DNA from: Flavobacterium chilense
GTDB lineage: Bacteria > Bacteroidota > Bacteroidia > Flavobacteriales > Flavobacteriaceae
Direction of reading: 5' to 3'
DNA length: 64,000 nt
Assembly (NCBI RefSeq): GCF_001602525.1
Contig: NZ_LSYT01000004.1
Coordinates: 1 to 64,000, forward strand
Shown: one piece after another, positions 44,429 to 53,384 of the stretch
Numbering within the stretch: the stretch's first letter is position 1
Layout: the number at the start of each line of letters is the position of its first letter
Made by a program: the position numbers and the translations under genes
The notes under the pieces: model-generated
Seen by the model: the letters and a program-made list of their open reading frames with translations, nothing else
Databases searched by the model: none
Told to the model about the DNA's origin: nothing

Positions 44429-47400
44429 CTAGAAATCATTGTCAGGAATTAATCCTTCATTATTGTTTTGAGGTGGTGGATTTTTCTTCTCTTCGTCTTT
44501 TTTATCTGTTTTCTTTTTATTCTTTTCGGCATCCTTTTTATTAGAGAAATTAATAAGTTCCGGATTTAGATAAGAATCCTGTAAATCATCAGACGATTTT
44601 ATCGCTTTTTCGAGTTTGTGGTTTTTAAACAATTTATTGACTAACTCACTAAAAGTATCAAAATCTACTTCGTACGAAATACCCACACCTTGCGTATACC
44701 CAATTCCCTGTCCTATATAATTGATATCATTTTCTTTATTAAACAAACGAAGGTTCATTGATCCGTCTTCATTTACACGATACAGAATTTCAATATCTCC
44801 AACAATTGCTGATTCGTTTACTCCGCCAATTGGAACTCCTAATTTTCCGTTTATTGTAATTCTCTCGTTTACCTGAGAACTAATATTTGCTACAAACTGA
44901 CCATCAGCCTCCTGCCCTAGTCTTTTATCAGCAGAAATATAATTTAAATCAATATTTACTTTTTCATTACCTGATTTGATGATTGAACCCAACAAACTCG
45001 AAGCTGTTTCTGCAAATGTTCCGGACAAGTCACCCTGGCTAAATCCGTCTGTACTCATAAACGAACCTGTAGACAAAAGATAAAGAGCCTGTGTCTGACG
45101 AATATCTTTATCATCCAGCTTATATTGTATCTCAGATTTTAAAACATTACTAACGGATGGAAACTGTATATCAAAATTAGGTTCCGGACTGGCTAAATCC
45201 CCTCTTAAACCTATGACAACTTCTACCGGTACCTTTTTATTAAATGAAGAGGTATTATCCAGCAACACAGCCGGATTTGCTGATGTTTTATAAACTGCTT
45301 CAAGATTTAACTGAGCTTTCATCGGGTTACCTTCCCAAATAATAGAACCTCCTTTTTTAACCGAGAATTTTTTATCGATCAAACCTCCATATTTAAAATT
45401 ATAAGTTCCTTCATATGCCTGGAAATCTCCCCACATATTAAACTTACCTAATGTATTAATTTTAAACAATAAAGATCCATATCCTTTTCCTTTCATACCA
45501 TGACCTGAATTTCGATCCAGAATTACTTCTACTTCTGCATCAGGGGTAATGTCAAAATCAAATTCGAGTTCCAGACCATTATAGTTTCTGGTTTTCTCTA
45601 CAATACCGTTTGCCAGGTTGTATTTTTCTTTTGGTGTCACAAAATGAATCCAGCTGCTTTCTCCAACACTTTGTGTGTTATTGATAGGAATCTTGACTTC
45701 GGTACCTTTTTCTGATTTCGCATCTACTTTTATAAACAAGCTTTCTGTAGGACCTTTGATACTTGCAGTACCATTTATAAAGGCTGTACCAAAATAAGCC
45801 GCATCTTCACTGTCTTTGGTGTCAAGGGCGAGTAAACGCTTAGAAGTAATGGTTAAATCCAGTTTCCAGTCTCCAAAATTATGATGTTCTATACTTCCGT
45901 TTAGCAAACCTTTTGTTCCGTATTTCGTATCGGTAAGCTGATTGTTTCTAAACAAGAACTTTTCATCAGTTAAATCAATCACAGTACGATCTGCTAACTC
46001 ATAATCCGTATTTAGGTATGGAATAGTCATTCCTGCTTTTTCTACATACAAACGTCCGTTAATTTCAGGTTTTTTAAGATTACCAATAACAGCTGCATTT
46101 CCGGAAACAGATCCCCGGACATTAGACAAAACATCTCCTCCGACTGTTCCTAAAGTTGCAAGATTAAATCCTTCCAGTTTTAGGTTTAGATCCAGAAAGG
46201 TCTCTTTGTTTTCAATAGCAAAAGTTCCATTAGCTTTAAATGATTCCGAAAATCCATTTTGAATAGACGAATTTATCGTGAATTTTTTAAAGTTTTCATC
46301 GCCGGCAATATCAAAGTTTAAGGTTCCCAGATCTGTCTTATTCAGATTAAGATGATCTATAACAATAGATGCCGTGGGCTGGTACACATTCTTATTCTGC
46401 TTATAATTGATATTTCCGTTTAAATTACCATTAAAAACAAACTTCGAATTTAATGGCGTAATTTTATTAATATCAACGTCCTCAAAATTCAGGACGAGAT
46501 CTTTATAATCATTTCCTTTGATGACTCCGTTTAAATCAATTTTCTGATTTTCATGAGATAAAATGATATTATTAATCGTGAAATTTTTAAAATACTGATC
46601 AAAAACAATCTGATTGTCTTTTTCCTCATGTTCGTTTAAATACCATAAATAGTCTTTAAACTTCATTTCAGATTTCTTAATCCCTACAATATTATTTTTG
46701 TTTTTATCAATGGTATGAAATAAATCCAGGTTATAATAATCTTCGCCTTTTTCTCCTCCTTTAAACTCAGAACGCACAAACAAAGTATCTTTTGCTGTTA
46801 CATTAATTAAATTAAAATCGCGTATTTTATAATAAGGTGTCTTAATACTATCTAATTCAACAAACGCATTATAAAGTGCATTTTTATTGTCAATATTAAT
46901 TCTGATGTTATCAAAAGTATTTTTTGCTGCCGTAATTTTCTGTGAATTAAACCTGAATTTAAATTCCTGTAAATCAGAATCAATTTTTCCGCGAACTACA
47001 GTGGTAGAATCGATATTAATTTCAGGATAAAGCATTTCTACTACTTTATCATAAACATGGAAATTGAAACGTAAAAACTGCCCCTTCTTGACTTTATAGG
47101 GTTTATAATTGGTATAAAGACTTCCAACAGAATTCATAACCAGTTTATCTAATTGTCCAAACTGAAATTTACCTACGATTTCACCATTTACAACATCTTT
47201 AGAATTAATGGTTATAGTACGTAATTTATCTGCATCAAAATTCGAGTTTATCGTAATCTCATCAAAAGCATAAGTAGCTTTAGGATTTTGATAAACAGCA
47301 TCTTTAATAAAAATATTTCCCTGAAGATTTTCTATAGAGTTCCCGCTCACCTGAACAACAGCATCTCCTGTAAACTGAGAAATAGAATCATCAATAAATT

Positions 47401-48919
47401 TAAGTTTCTGCAAATTGGCATTTTCGACATTAATATGAAAATCATATCTGCTTTCTCGTTTACTTAAATCCAGTAAACCATCAAAGGTTAAACTTAAATT
47501 AGGATCATTTACAGAAACCTGTCCTTTATAATAAGGCAGTTTAAAGTTTCCGTTTACTACAATATTATTATAGGTATATTTATTATAATCCAGTTTTGAG
47601 ATATCTCCTTTTAAAATCGTATTAAGGTATTTTTCTGTAAAACCAACTCCGTCAACATCCAGATTTAAAGTAGTTTTCCCAATGTCTTTTCGCTTCAGTA
47701 AAGCTCCAATATTAAAATTATCCAAAATGATATTTCCAGAATAAGATGCCTTATCAATAAAATCCATATTATTGATATGCAAATCAGCCTGACCGTTCCC
47801 CAGATCGGTAATCATTTTAAAATTGGTTTCCAGATCTGTAGTCGAAACTTTAGCCTTACCAACAATATTAAACGTCCCAATTCTCTGAAGTTCTTTTGGA
47901 AGTTTTTTTCCTAAAATACCAGGCAATAAAACCACCAGATTATCATAACTTGAAGCCAGCTTATCAAACTTTCCGTCCATTGAAAACTTTTGTTCTTTGG
48001 TTCCCAGAAGGTTTTTGAAGTTAATCGTACCAAAAATTTTCGAACCGTTTGTATCAGTTAGTTTAAGGTGTCTTAAATTAAGATCGTTCAGCGTTCCTTT
48101 TATTTTGGTTTTAATTTTAAAATGCTGGTTTTTACCCAATCCGTCATAAAAATAACGAATATCATTAGACGCAATTGAAGCAGAATCTAATGCTACATCA
48201 AACTGCACTTTATCTGTAAAGTGAAGAAAATCTTCTACTTTATAATTTAAAATCGCTTTTCCGTAAATCGATGATCTTTTGGTTTTTATTGCCAGATTTT
48301 CGACTTTGATCTGTTTCTTGGTATAACTAAATTTCCCGGCAAAATTTGACACATACAATCCACGATGATCTAAAAAAGAAAACCTGTGAATGATCGTATT
48401 TACATCGGGACCATATAATTTGAAATCACTTATATAAGCGTTTAACTTTTTAAAATCGAGAAATTTTGGTGTATTTTTATTTTCATCAACTACCGAAAAT
48501 GCACCTTGCGAAATGTAGGCGTTTCTGGCTGTCAGCAAAAAGTGCTTATTAGATTTGGGAGTCTTTTTACCTGTCTCAAACAATTTAATAAATTTATTAA
48601 TATTGTTTTCGTCTTCGTTTTTATAGGTCTTCAAATTAAAAATCATCCCTGTAAGCCGGATATCCCCAAAAAGCAAATCACCATCTAACAATCTTTTGAT
48701 ACTTAAAATGTCAGTGGTAATGATATCGGAGTAAATCAGGGTTTTCTTGTGATGGTCTAAAATTAAAACCTTCTTGAGTTTTACGCCGCCAAATATATTT
48801 ATAGCGACTTTGTCTACACTAATATTGGTTTTAAAATCAGTGTTTAAAGATTCTGTAATATATTTTGCGATTTTTGTCTGAACGACAGGCAGAGCCAGTA
48901 TGATAACGAGTGCTAACAA
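44429..48919 (-). CDS. TamB-like translocation and assembly / lipid-bridge protein (DUF490)
   Basis: A very large inner-membrane-anchored periplasmic protein (1496 aa from the first TTG), of the AsmA/TamB group that forms a hydrophobic beta-groove bridging the two membranes for lipid transport or barrel assembly. The last 500 residues contain the DUF490 region (SGNAAVIGNLKKPEINGRLY, GEGYGSLLFKIN-like, FQAYEGTYNFKYGGLIDKKF, LDDKDIRQTQALYLLSTGSF). The tail is Lys/Asp/Asn-rich and low in complexity. The TTG at 48919 cuts into the membrane helix: the frame is open to 48998 and encodes KKTKIKAAIKKVKKIISRT before it, yet has no ATG, GTG or TTG there, so the true start is unclear. Confidence 0.85.
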   Translation of the reverse strand: MLALVIILALPVVQTKIAKYITESLNTDFKTNISVDKVAINIFGGVKLKKVLILDHHKKTLIYSDIITTDILSIKRLLDGDLLFGDIRLTGMIFNLKTYKNEDENNINKFIKLFETGKKTPKSNKHFLLTARNAYISQGAFSVVDENKNTPKFLDFKKLNAYISDFKLYGPDVNTIIHRFSFLDHRGLYVSNFAGKFSYTKKQIKVENLAIKTKRSSIYGKAILNYKVEDFLHFTDKVQFDVALDSASIASNDIRYFYDGLGKNQHFKIKTKIKGTLNDLNLRHLKLTDTNGSKIFGTINFKNLLGTKEQKFSMDGKFDKLASSYDNLVVLLPGILGKKLPKELQRIGTFNIVGKAKVSTTDLETNFKMITDLGNGQADLHINNMDFIDKASYSGNIILDNFNIGALLKRKDIGKTTLNLDVDGVGFTEKYLNTILKGDISKLDYNKYTYNNIVVNGNFKLPYYKGQVSVNDPNLSLTFDGLLDLSKRESRYDFHINVENANLQKLKFIDDSISQFTGDAVVQVSGNSIENLQGNIFIKDAVYQNPKATYAFDEITINSNFDADKLRTITINSKDVVNGEIVGKFQFGQLDKLVMNSVGSLYTNYKPYKVKKGQFLRFNFHVYDKVVEMLYPEINIDSTTVVRGKIDSDLQEFKFRFNSQKITAAKNTFDNIRINIDNKNALYNAFVELDSIKTPYYKIRDFNLINVTAKDTLFVRSEFKGGEKGEDYYNLDLFHTIDKNKNNIVGIKKSEMKFKDYLWYLNEHEEKDNQIVFDQYFKNFTINNIILSHENQKIDLNGVIKGNDYKDLVLNFEDVDINKITPLNSKFVFNGNLNGNINYKQNKNVYQPTASIVIDHLNLNKTDLGTLNFDIAGDENFKKFTINSSIQNGFSESFKANGTFAIENKETFLDLNLKLEGFNLATLGTVGGDVLSNVRGSVSGNAAVIGNLKKPEINGRLYVEKAGMTIPYLNTDYELADRTVIDLTDEKFLFRNNQLTDTKYGTKGLLNGSIEHHNFGDWKLDLTITSKRLLALDTKDSEDAAYFGTAFINGTASIKGPTESLFIKVDAKSEKGTEVKIPINNTQSVGESSWIHFVTPKEKYNLANGIVEKTRNYNGLELEFDFDITPDAEVEVILDRNSGHGMKGKGYGSLLFKINTLGKFNMWGDFQAYEGTYNFKYGGLIDKKFSVKKGGSIIWEGNPMKAQLNLEAVYKTSANPAVLLDNTSSFNKKVPVEVVIGLRGDLASPEPNFDIQFPSVSNVLKSEIQYKLDDKDIRQTQALYLLSTGSFMSTDGFSQGDLSGTFAETASSLLGSIIKSGNEKVNIDLNYISADKRLGQEADGQFVANISSQVNERITINGKLGVPIGGVNESAIVGDIEILYRVNEDGSMNLRLFNKENDINYIGQGIGYTQGVGISYEVDFDTFSELVNKLFKNHKLEKAIKSSDDLQDSYLNPELINFSNKKDAEKNKKKTDKKDEEKKNPPPQNNNEGLIPDNDF

Positions 48920-49127
48920 AAGTAAAATTAACCCAATTAGGGTTCTGGATATTATTTTCTTTACTTTTTTGATAGCTGCTTTTATTTTAGTTTTCTTTTA
49001 AATTTACTTTGAACAGACAAAGAACGACTGTTTTTGATAAAAATTCTTTAATTTTGGCTTCTCCTTATCATAAAAGAAAATCAAAATATTTGACTTGTCA
49101 AATATAATTCAAAATTCGTGCCTTTAT

Positions 49128-50150
49128 ATGCAAAATTCAGAGGTTTTTATTCTTGCCATCGAAAGTTCATGCGATGATACTGCTGCCGCGGTTTTACATA
49201 ACGATAAAGTACTCTCAAATGTTGTGGCCAATCAGTTAATTCACAATCAATATGGTGGTGTTGTTCCTGAATTAGCTTCAAGAGCACACCAGCAAAATAT
49301 TGTTCCTGTAATTGATGCCGCTCTTAAAAAAGCAAATGTACAAAAAGATCAATTAACTGCCATTGCCTTTACACAAGGTCCCGGTTTAATGGGCTCTTTG
49401 CTCGTAGGAAGTTCTTTTAGTAAATCATTATCCTTAGCATTAAAAATTCCGCTTATTGCGGTTAATCATATGCATGCCCATATCCTGGCCCATTTTATAG
49501 ACGAAGAAGGCTTTGATAAACCGGAATTTCCGTTTTTAGCCTTAACTATTAGTGGCGGACATACCCAAATTGTAAAAGTTAACGGCTTTTTTGATATGGA
49601 AATTATTGGAGAAACAACAGATGATGCTGTGGGAGAAGCTTTTGATAAGAGTGCCAAAATTCTGGGATTGCCTTATCCCGGCGGACCTTTGATTGATAAA
49701 TATGCCAAAGAAGGAAATCCAAAAGCTTTTACCTTTACAAAACCGAAAGTTCCGGGATTAGATTTTAGTTTCTCCGGACTTAAAACAGCTATTCTTTATT
49801 TTATTCAGAAGAATAAACTGGAAAATCCAAATTTTATCGAAGAAAACTTAAATGATATCTGTGCTTCTATCCAATATACGATTATCGAAATTTTAATGGA
49901 TAAATTAAAATTAGCGGTAAAAGAAACCGGAATCAAACAAGTGGCAATTGGCGGAGGTGTTTCTGCTAATTCAGGAATCAGAGCCCGATTGAAAGAAAGT
50001 GAAAGCAAATACGGCTGGAAAACTTTTATTCCAAAATTCGAATACACAACAGATAATGCCGCAATGATTGGAATTGTAGGGTATCAAAAATATTTATCAA
50101 ACCGTTTCGAAACTTCAGCAGTAGTTTCTAAAGCCCGAATTCAGTTTTAA
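49128..50150 (+). CDS. tsaD: tRNA N6-adenosine threonylcarbamoyltransferase
   Basis: Catalytic subunit for t6A37 modification of ANN-decoding tRNAs. The 340-aa protein has the N-terminal AIESSCDDTAAAVL, GGVVPELASRAHQQNI, the metal motif NHMHAHILAHF, LTISGGHTQIV, DDAVGEAFDKSAKILGLPYPGG and VAIGGGVSANSGIR, all universal in TsaD/Kae1. Start at ATG 49128; eleven more codons upstream are open but unconserved. Divergent from the TamB gene and 2 bp before rsmE, with which it is cotranscribed. Confidence 0.97.
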   Translation: MQNSEVFILAIESSCDDTAAAVLHNDKVLSNVVANQLIHNQYGGVVPELASRAHQQNIVPVIDAALKKANVQKDQLTAIAFTQGPGLMGSLLVGSSFSKSLSLALKIPLIAVNHMHAHILAHFIDEEGFDKPEFPFLALTISGGHTQIVKVNGFFDMEIIGETTDDAVGEAFDKSAKILGLPYPGGPLIDKYAKEGNPKAFTFTKPKVPGLDFSFSGLKTAILYFIQKNKLENPNFIEENLNDICASIQYTIIEILMDKLKLAVKETGIKQVAIGGGVSANSGIRARLKESESKYGWKTFIPKFEYTTDNAAMIGIVGYQKYLSNRFETSAVVSKARIQF

Positions 50151-50152
50151 CC

Positions 50153-50866
50153 ATGCAATTATTTTACAATCCTGATATTGACGAAACCACTGAAAGTTTT
50201 TCTTTTGACAAAGAGGAAAGCCGACATATTATAAAAGTTTTACGCAAGAAAGATTCAGATATTCTACATGTTACCAATGGACATGGCTTATTGTTTGAAA
50301 CCGAAATTACGCTGGCATCTGATAATAAATGTATTGTTGATGTCTTATCTATAAAAAAAGCACCGGAGCCTAAATTTCGTTTGCATTTAGCAGTTGCCCC
50401 TACCAAAATGAACGATCGTTTTGAATGGTTCCTTGAAAAAGCAACCGAAATTGGAATTCAGGAAATTACCCCTGTTTTTTGCGACCGGTCTGAACGAAAA
50501 GTAATTAATCCGGAACGTTTTGAAAAAATTATTCTTTCGGCAATGAAACAATCTAATGAGACTTATTTGCCAAAATTAAATGAAGCTATTTCATTTAAGG
50601 AATTCATTAAACAAAAAAATGAGGGTTTACAATTGATTGCTCATTGCGAAGAAACCGATAAAAAATCATTGAAAGAAGTTTTAAAACCAAATGAAAATGT
50701 AACTTTATTAATTGGTCCTGAAGGTGATTTTTCTGAAAAAGAAATTGCATTGGGAATCGAAAATAATTATCAGCCCGTAACTTTAGGAAATACCCGCTTA
50801 CGTACAGAAACTGCTGCTGTTGTAGCCTGCCATAGTGTTGTATTTTTTAATGAAACTCCCAATTAA
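50153..50866 (+). CDS. rsmE: 16S rRNA (uracil-1498-N3)-methyltransferase
   Basis: SPOUT methyltransferase of 237 aa that methylates U1498 of 16S rRNA. The N-terminal PUA-like domain (FSFDKEESRHIIKVLRKKDS, DILHVTNGHGLLFE) is followed by the knotted domain with KMNDRFEWFLEKATEIGIQE, FCDRSERKV, AMKQSNETYLPKL, LIGPEGDFSEKEI and LGNTRLRTETAAVVACHSV. Starts 2 bp after tsaD ends. Confidence 0.96.
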   Translation: MQLFYNPDIDETTESFSFDKEESRHIIKVLRKKDSDILHVTNGHGLLFETEITLASDNKCIVDVLSIKKAPEPKFRLHLAVAPTKMNDRFEWFLEKATEIGIQEITPVFCDRSERKVINPERFEKIILSAMKQSNETYLPKLNEAISFKEFIKQKNEGLQLIAHCEETDKKSLKEVLKPNENVTLLIGPEGDFSEKEIALGIENNYQPVTLGNTRLRTETAAVVACHSVVFFNETPN

Positions 50867-50883
50867 CTGATACCGGAATAAGT

Positions 50884-51522
50884 ATGAAAAAATTATTGCT
50901 TTTGTTTTTACTGGTTACTGTTTCTTCATTTTCGCAGGAAATTGCTTTATTAAAATACAGCGGTGGCGGCGATTGGTATGCAAATCCAACTTCTCTGCCT
51001 AATTTAATTAAGTTTTGTAATGCTAATATTAATACCCGAATAAAAGCAAAACCATCAACTGTAGAACCAAGCAATCCGGATTTACTTTCGTATCCTTTTG
51101 TTCATATGACGGGGCACGGAAATGTCGTTTTTAGCGATGCTGATGTAAGCAATCTTAGAAATTATTTAAATGGTGGCGGTTTTTTACATATTGATGATAA
51201 TTACGGAATGGATCAATACATTCGAAAAGAAATAAAAAAAATATTTCCTAACAATAATCTAGTGGAAATTCCGGCAAATCATCCCATATTTCAAAAACCA
51301 TTTCCTTTCCCGAACGGATTACCAAAAATTCACGAACATGACGGAACCCGTGCACAGGCTTTTGGAATATTTGTCGAAAATAAACTTGTTTTGTTATATA
51401 CCTATGAATGTGATTTAGGTGATGGCTGGGAAGATGCCGAAGTTCACAATGATCCTTTGGCCGTAAGAGAAAAAGCCTTAAAAATGGGTGCCAATATCAT
51501 CAATTATATTTTTACAAATTAG
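50884..51522 (+). CDS. DUF4159 secreted protein
   Basis: A 212-residue exported protein with signal peptide [19 protein letters not shown], followed by a domain that resembles DUF4159: LKYSGGGDWYANPTSLPNL, HMTGHGNVVFSDADVSNLRN, YLNGGGFLHIDDNYGMDQYI and PIFQKPFPFPNGLPKIHEHD. The fold is thought to be a glutamine-amidotransferase-like flavodoxin fold; no catalytic triad can be assigned. Role unknown. It starts 17 bp after rsmE and belongs to the same operon. Confidence 0.85.
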   Translation: MKKLLLLFLLVTVSSFSQEIALLKYSGGGDWYANPTSLPNLIKFCNANINTRIKAKPSTVEPSNPDLLSYPFVHMTGHGNVVFSDADVSNLRNYLNGGGFLHIDDNYGMDQYIRKEIKKIFPNNNLVEIPANHPIFQKPFPFPNGLPKIHEHDGTRAQAFGIFVENKLVLLYTYECDLGDGWEDAEVHNDPLAVREKALKMGANIINYIFTN

Positions 51523-51562
51523 TAAATAGTAATTAGTAAATAGTAATTAGTGATTGGTAATT
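51521..51562. repeat. Three tandem 14-bp units
   Basis: AGTAAATAGTAATT occurs exactly twice (51521-51534, 51535-51548), then a variant AGTGATTGGTAATT (51549-51562). The first unit overlaps the stop codon of the DUF4159 gene. Related words appear at 30184-30228. Confidence 0.75.
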
Positions 51563-51605
51563 AGCTATTCATCAAATAAAAAACAACAATACCCCGATTT
51601 ACCAC

Positions 51606-51662
51606 TTTTCACATTTCATTTTTCACATTTCACATTTTACATTTTACATTTCACATTTTACA
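51606..51662. repeat. TTTCACATTT / TTTTACATTT low-complexity tract
   Basis: About seven imperfect copies of a 7-10-bp word (TTTCACATTT, TTTTACATTT) run up to nine bases before the methyltransferase ATG. In one frame it is open and would encode FTFHFSHFTFYILHFTFY, which I do not regard as protein. Confidence 0.7.
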
Positions 51663-51670
51663 AAAAAAAA

Positions 51671-52165
51671 ATGCAGCTTACCCACGAAGAAAATCAATTT
51701 GAAAGAAAAACATTTCCAATAACATTGGTTTGTGATCATATTTATTTTCAACAAAACATTGGCTCATTATTTAGAATCAGTGAAGCGTTTGGTGTTGAAA
51801 ATATTATCTTTTTAGGTAAGGATATTCCGCTGACTCCAAGAAAAATTAACAAGACTTCAAGAAGCACTCATCTTCATGTACCTCACATTATCATTGAGGA
51901 GACAAACGATCTTGTTGATTATTTACTCCAAAATAACTTTGAAATTATTGCCTTAGAAATCGCAAGCAATAGTAAACCTCTAAGAGAAGTTATAATCCCT
52001 GAAAATCAAAAAATTGCCCTTCTGATTGGAAGTGAAATTAACGGAATCTCAAATGAACTTTTGAAAATTTCGAACCAAATTGTACACATAAATATGTTCG
52101 GAAAAAACTCAAGTATGAATGTTGTGCAAGCTGCAAGTATAGCATTGTACGAATTTACATCATAA
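51671..52165 (+). CDS. TrmH/SpoU-family RNA 2'-O-methyltransferase
   Basis: SPOUT methyltransferase of 164 aa, single catalytic domain. Motif 1 is IYFQQNIGSLFRISEAFG, motif 2 ALLIGSEINGISNELLKIS, motif 3 HINMFGKNSSMNVVQAASIA, with Arg in RKINKTSRST. The start at ATG 51671 excludes an upstream open stretch made of repeat DNA. Length resembles TrmL-like proteins, but target RNA and position cannot be fixed. It follows the DUF4159 gene by 148 bp of repeats and is followed by an A+T-rich hairpin. Confidence 0.88.
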   Translation: MQLTHEENQFERKTFPITLVCDHIYFQQNIGSLFRISEAFGVENIIFLGKDIPLTPRKINKTSRSTHLHVPHIIIEETNDLVDYLLQNNFEIIALEIASNSKPLREVIIPENQKIALLIGSEINGISNELLKISNQIVHINMFGKNSSMNVVQAASIALYEFTS

Positions 52166-52224
52166 TAATTTAAGTCAAATTTTTGTAAGAACTAGACTAT
52201 ACAAGGGTTTTGTAATTTTCTGAC

Positions 52225-52263
52225 AAAAAATATATTGTAAATGTTTTGCTACAATATTTTTTT
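52225..52263 (+). terminator. A+T-rich terminator after the SpoU methyltransferase
   Basis: AAAAAATATATTGTA at 52225-52239 pairs with TACAATATTTTTTT at 52250-52263 (one bulge), ending in a T-run. Confidence 0.5.
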
Positions 52264-52324
52264 GTTATAAAATTGCTGAATGAATAACAAATTTTAATTT
52301 TTTATAACAAAAACCCCAATTATT

Positions 52325-53275
52325 ATGAAAAAAGTTTTTATTTCCGCATTCGCAGCGCTAGTGCTGTTCTCATGTCAAAATGACCAAACAGGATCTTCAG
52401 ATTCAAATGTTAGCGCTGTTGCCCGTCGCGGATGTGCAACTCAGGAAGTTTTAGAAGCTCAATTAAAAGCTGATCCAACATTAGCGATCAGAATGAACGA
52501 AATTGAAGCCTTTACAAACAAAAGTATTTTAACTAATCGTCTGGTAAACGGTAAAATTGAAATTCCGGTTGTAGTTAATGTTCTGTACAGAACAACTGCA
52601 GAAAACATTTCTGATGCACAAATTCAAACGCAAATCGATGTTCTAAACAAAGATTTTAACGCGTTAAACTCAGATTACAACAGTGTACCAGCACTATTTT
52701 CTGGTGTAAAAGCAAATGTTGGTATTACGTTTGTTTTAGATCAGGTTATCAGAAAATCTACTACCAAAACTTCATGGGGTACCAGTGATGCCATGAAAAA
52801 AACGGCTCAGGGAGGTTTAGCACCAACTTCGCCAACAACCAAACTTAACTTATGGGCTTGCACAATTGGTGGCGGAATTTTAGGTTATGCACAATTTCCT
52901 GGAGGAGCTTCAGCTACTGACGGAGTTGTAATTGACTCTAAATATTTCGGTTTATCAGGTGCTGCAAATGCTCCTTACAACTTAGGAAGAACAGCAACTC
53001 ACGAAGTGGGACACTGGATGAATTTACGCCACATTTGGGGAGATGCAACTTGCGGAAGCGATTTAGTAGCTGATACTCCTACGCACAACACTGCAAATTA
53101 TGGTGTACCAGCTTATCCTCACTATAGTACTTGTTCAGGAACTCCTGTTGAAATGACAATGAACTATATGGATTATGTTGATGACAATGCAATGTATATG
53201 TTCTCTAACGGACAAAAAAGCAGAATGGCTGCAATATTTGTTAGTGGAGGTCCAAGAGCTGCTTTTGGAATCTAA
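52325..53275 (+). CDS. M43-type (cytophagalysin/pappalysin) zinc metalloprotease lipoprotein
   Basis: A 316-residue exported protease with lipobox VLFSC (Cys17). The catalytic motif HEVGHWMNLRHIWGD at about 226-240 (H226, E227, H230, third ligand H236) and the Met-turn MNYMDYVDD near 285 place it in the gluzincin/metzincin-like M43 family. Four cysteines (CATQ, WACT, ATCGSD, HYSTCSG) suggest disulfides in the mature enzyme. It lacks a T9SS C-terminal domain and is probably a surface lipoprotein. Monocistronic, with a terminator after it. Confidence 0.92.
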   Translation: MKKVFISAFAALVLFSCQNDQTGSSDSNVSAVARRGCATQEVLEAQLKADPTLAIRMNEIEAFTNKSILTNRLVNGKIEIPVVVNVLYRTTAENISDAQIQTQIDVLNKDFNALNSDYNSVPALFSGVKANVGITFVLDQVIRKSTTKTSWGTSDAMKKTAQGGLAPTSPTTKLNLWACTIGGGILGYAQFPGGASATDGVVIDSKYFGLSGAANAPYNLGRTATHEVGHWMNLRHIWGDATCGSDLVADTPTHNTANYGVPAYPHYSTCSGTPVEMTMNYMDYVDDNAMYMFSNGQKSRMAAIFVSGGPRAAFGI

Positions 53276-53297
53276 AACATATCCAATTAATAAATTG

Positions 53298-53328
53298 AAA
53301 AGCGAGATGATATCATCTCGCTTTTTTT
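53298..53328 (+). terminator. Intrinsic terminator after the M43 protease
   Basis: AAAAGCGAGATGA at 53298-53310 pairs with TCATCTCGCTTTT at 53313-53325, followed by T-run. Confidence 0.85.
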
Positions 53329-53384
53329 GCTTTAATCCAAAATTTTAAAAGCTTTTTCCTATATTTATCCTCTAAACTTTAATT

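Noticed and set aside
51554..51670. N-terminal extension of the SpoU methyltransferase
   Set aside because: The extra 39 codons encode a repetitive FHF/HFTFY string from low-complexity DNA; the family begins at the ATG at 51671.
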